From Acidiferrobacter sp. (GTDB taxonomy: Bacteria > Pseudomonadota > Gammaproteobacteria > Acidiferrobacterales > Acidiferrobacteraceae), in contig DAHWGZ010000105.1 of the NCBI GenBank assembly GCA_027335965.1, positions 1 to 6,142 on the forward strand: 6,142 bases of DNA. Direction: 5' to 3'. Positions 4,988 through 6,142 of this stretch are shown here, piece by piece; positions within the stretch are counted from its first letter, which is position 1; every line of letters starts with the position of its first letter. Under the pieces are notes generated by a model. It ran no database searches. It had not been told where the DNA came from and saw only the letters and a list, made by a program, of their open reading frames with translations. The position numbers and the translations under genes are program-made.

Positions 4988-5395
4988 ATGGGGCACGAAC
5001 AGGCGGTGGCAAGCACGATGCCGGCGTTTCCGGCGCAGCTCACAGACGAGATCCAGGTGACCGGTCCGGCGCAGACGAAGTTGGGCGAGATCGTCGCGCA
5101 GGCGGCGGGGGACGGGGTCATCGGGATCCGCGTCTATGTCTCGGGCGGTGGCTGCAGCGGCATGACCTACGGCATGGTGATGGCCGAGGCCGAGGGCCCG
5201 CGTGATGCCGTGTGGGCGCAGGGCAACCTGAAGATCTTCGTGGACGCGGTGGCCTTGAGCTATCTGGAGGGCGCCGAGATCGATTACACCGAAGAGGGCG
5301 AGCCACGCTTCCTGTTCCGCAACGTGTTCGCGCGCTCCGGCGGCGGCGGGGCCTGCGGCGGGTGCGGTGGTGGTGGCGGGTGCGGGAGTCATTAG
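4988..5395 (+). CDS. A-type iron-sulfur carrier protein (IscA/ErpA/HesB family) with Cys/Gly-rich tail
   Basis: A 135-residue protein of the HesB/IscA/SufA/ErpA family, which accept Fe-S clusters from scaffolds and deliver them to apoproteins. The core runs from about residue 22: IQVTGPAQTKLGEIV, then GIRVYVSGGGCSGMTYGM with the first conserved Cys (C56), and LKIFVDAVALSYLEGAEIDY (81-100), the family's conserved strand-helix. The usual end, a Cys-Gly-Cys within NPNxxxxCGCGxSF, is replaced by FRNVFARSGGGG and a tail with C123, C126 and C132 in a C-x2-C-x5-C pattern separated almost only by glycine. About 20 extra residues precede the core. The ATG at 4988 is set by the very strong ribosome binding site. 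The gene is divergent from yggX and overlaps or abuts an ATP-grasp gene. I do not assign erpA or iscA because the tail fits neither; the family call itself is firm. Confidence 0.9.
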   Translation: MGHEQAVASTMPAFPAQLTDEIQVTGPAQTKLGEIVAQAAGDGVIGIRVYVSGGGCSGMTYGMVMAEAEGPRDAVWAQGNLKIFVDAVALSYLEGAEIDYTEEGEPRFLFRNVFARSGGGGACGGCGGGGGCGSH

Positions 5396-6142
5396 GCCGC
5401 CGCGACTTCTGCTCGTAGCGCCGTTCGGGTCCTACCGGACGGCGCCCTTTCTGGCCGCCGCCGCCGCGCGCGCGGACGTGATGCTGGTCAGCGAGGGCAC
5501 GGCCAATGTGGTGTCGAGCGGACTCCCGGGTCTGCGCCTGCCCTTGCACGACCTCGATGCCTGCGAGCGCGCGGTGCGCGCCGAGATGGATCGCGGCGGG
5601 GCCTTTCAGGCGATCCTGGGGCTAGACGACTGGGGGACGGAGGTCGCGGGCGCCCTGGCCTTGCGCCTCGGGCTCGCCGCCAATCCGCCACGGGCGCTTG
5701 CCATGGCGCGCCGCAAGGACTGGGCCCGCGCGGCCTTGCAGGCCGCGGGCGTGTCGGTTCCATGGCATCAGGCGCTGGCCCTCGATGGCGCGTTGCCGCC
5801 GCTCTCCGATCTTCCCTACCCGTTGGTGCTAAAGCCGGTGGCCTCCTCGGGCAGCCGCGGGGTGATGCGCGTGGACGATGAGGCCGGGCTGCGCGCCGGC
5901 ATCGCGCGGCTGCGCGCCATCCTCGGGCGCGACGAGCGGGTGGTGTGGAATCGCGCGCTGATCGAGCGCTTCGTGCCGGGTTTCGAGATCGCGCTGGAGG
6001 GTCTGCTCACGGACGGCGTCTTGCAGACGCTTGCGATCTTCGACAAGCCCGAGCCGCTCGATGGGCCGTTTTTCGAGGAGACCTATTACATCAGCCCCTC
6101 GCGACTCGACGCCGCGACGCGTGAGACGGTACGCGAGGTTGT
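5373..6142 (+). CDS. ATP-grasp domain protein, N-terminal part (3' end outside window)
   Basis: The frame is open from the carrier's 3' end to the window edge, over 250 residues without a stop. It has an N-terminal Rossmann-like strand RLLLVAPFGSYRTAPFLAAA, then a pre-grasp region ending in GLDDWGTEVAGALALRLGL. The ATP-grasp part follows: ARRKDWARAALQAAGVSVP (K115), PLVLKPVASSGSRGV with K154 and the small-residue loop at 158-164, IERFVPGFEIALEG (197-210) with E205 and E209, and IFDKPEP (K225), numbered from GTG 5373. Such enzymes make acyl-phosphate intermediates and ligate amines or thiols, as in carbamoyl phosphate, biotin carboxylase or peptide-ligase types; the substrate here is unknown. 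The start is uncertain: GTG at 5367, 5370 or 5373 would overlap the carrier gene, while ATT at 5391 follows GGGAG (5383-5387). No in-frame ATG precedes the conserved first strand. Co-transcription with the carrier is very likely. Confidence 0.82.
   Translation, partial: MAGAGVIRPPRLLLVAPFGSYRTAPFLAAAAARADVMLVSEGTANVVSSGLPGLRLPLHDLDACERAVRAEMDRGGAFQAILGLDDWGTEVAGALALRLGLAANPPRALAMARRKDWARAALQAAGVSVPWHQALALDGALPPLSDLPYPLVLKPVASSGSRGVMRVDDEAGLRAGIARLRAILGRDERVVWNRALIERFVPGFEIALEGLLTDGVLQTLAIFDKPEPLDGPFFEETYYISPSRLDAATRETVREV

Noticed and set aside
5334..5392. Frameshift as the explanation for the carrier's odd glycine/cysteine tail
   Set aside because: The tail keeps Cys and Gly in the carrier's own frame and ends in GCGSH, reminiscent of the family's CGxGxS ending. 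A frameshift would more likely lose the cysteines. A G-run sequencing error cannot be fully excluded.

Overview
The window looks like housekeeping chromosome from a high-GC gammaproteobacterium. The gene order lepB - DUF4845 - rnc - era - recO - pdxJ - acpS, all on the + strand, is the classical gammaproteobacterial signal peptidase / RNase III / Era cluster, and every product aligns by eye with its E. coli counterpart at near-normal length. The DUF4845 gene between lepB and rnc is common in non-enteric Gammaproteobacteria. GC content is clearly above 60%, which explains the many long open shadow frames. I cannot name the genus; an acidophilic or sulfur/iron-oxidising lineage is only a guess.

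Layout. Positions 1-2913 hold a very compact + strand operon: the 3' end of lepB, a DUF4845 membrane protein, rnc (TTG start overlapping the preceding stop), era (ATGA overlap) and recO (3-base gap). A 210-base gap with several inverted repeats and a possible promoter follows. Next comes the pdxJ-acpS pair (GTGA overlap), which makes pyridoxine 5'-phosphate and activates acyl carrier protein. A stretch of about 375 bases (4227-4601) then separates acpS from a convergent yggX gene; I see no convincing gene in it, only GC-rich inverted repeats.

Positions 4602-6142 form an iron / Fe-S module. yggX (- strand, iron trafficking and oxidative protection of Fe-S proteins) is divergent from an A-type Fe-S carrier of the IscA/ErpA/HesB family. 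They share a 119-base intergenic region with back-to-back TATACT -10 boxes, and the carrier has a near-perfect Shine-Dalgarno sequence. The carrier's C-terminus is unusual: the family's Cys-Gly-Cys is replaced by a glycine-rich tail with a C-x2-C-x5-C pattern. Its 3' end is overlapped by, or directly abuts, an ATP-grasp enzyme of unknown substrate that runs off the window.

Most of the window is ordinary core genome. The parts that deserve a second look are the carrier's tail, the unassigned ATP-grasp gene coupled to it, the symmetric divergent promoter region, and the structured leader of pdxJ. I found no CRISPR array, tRNA, rRNA, insertion sequence or phage gene.
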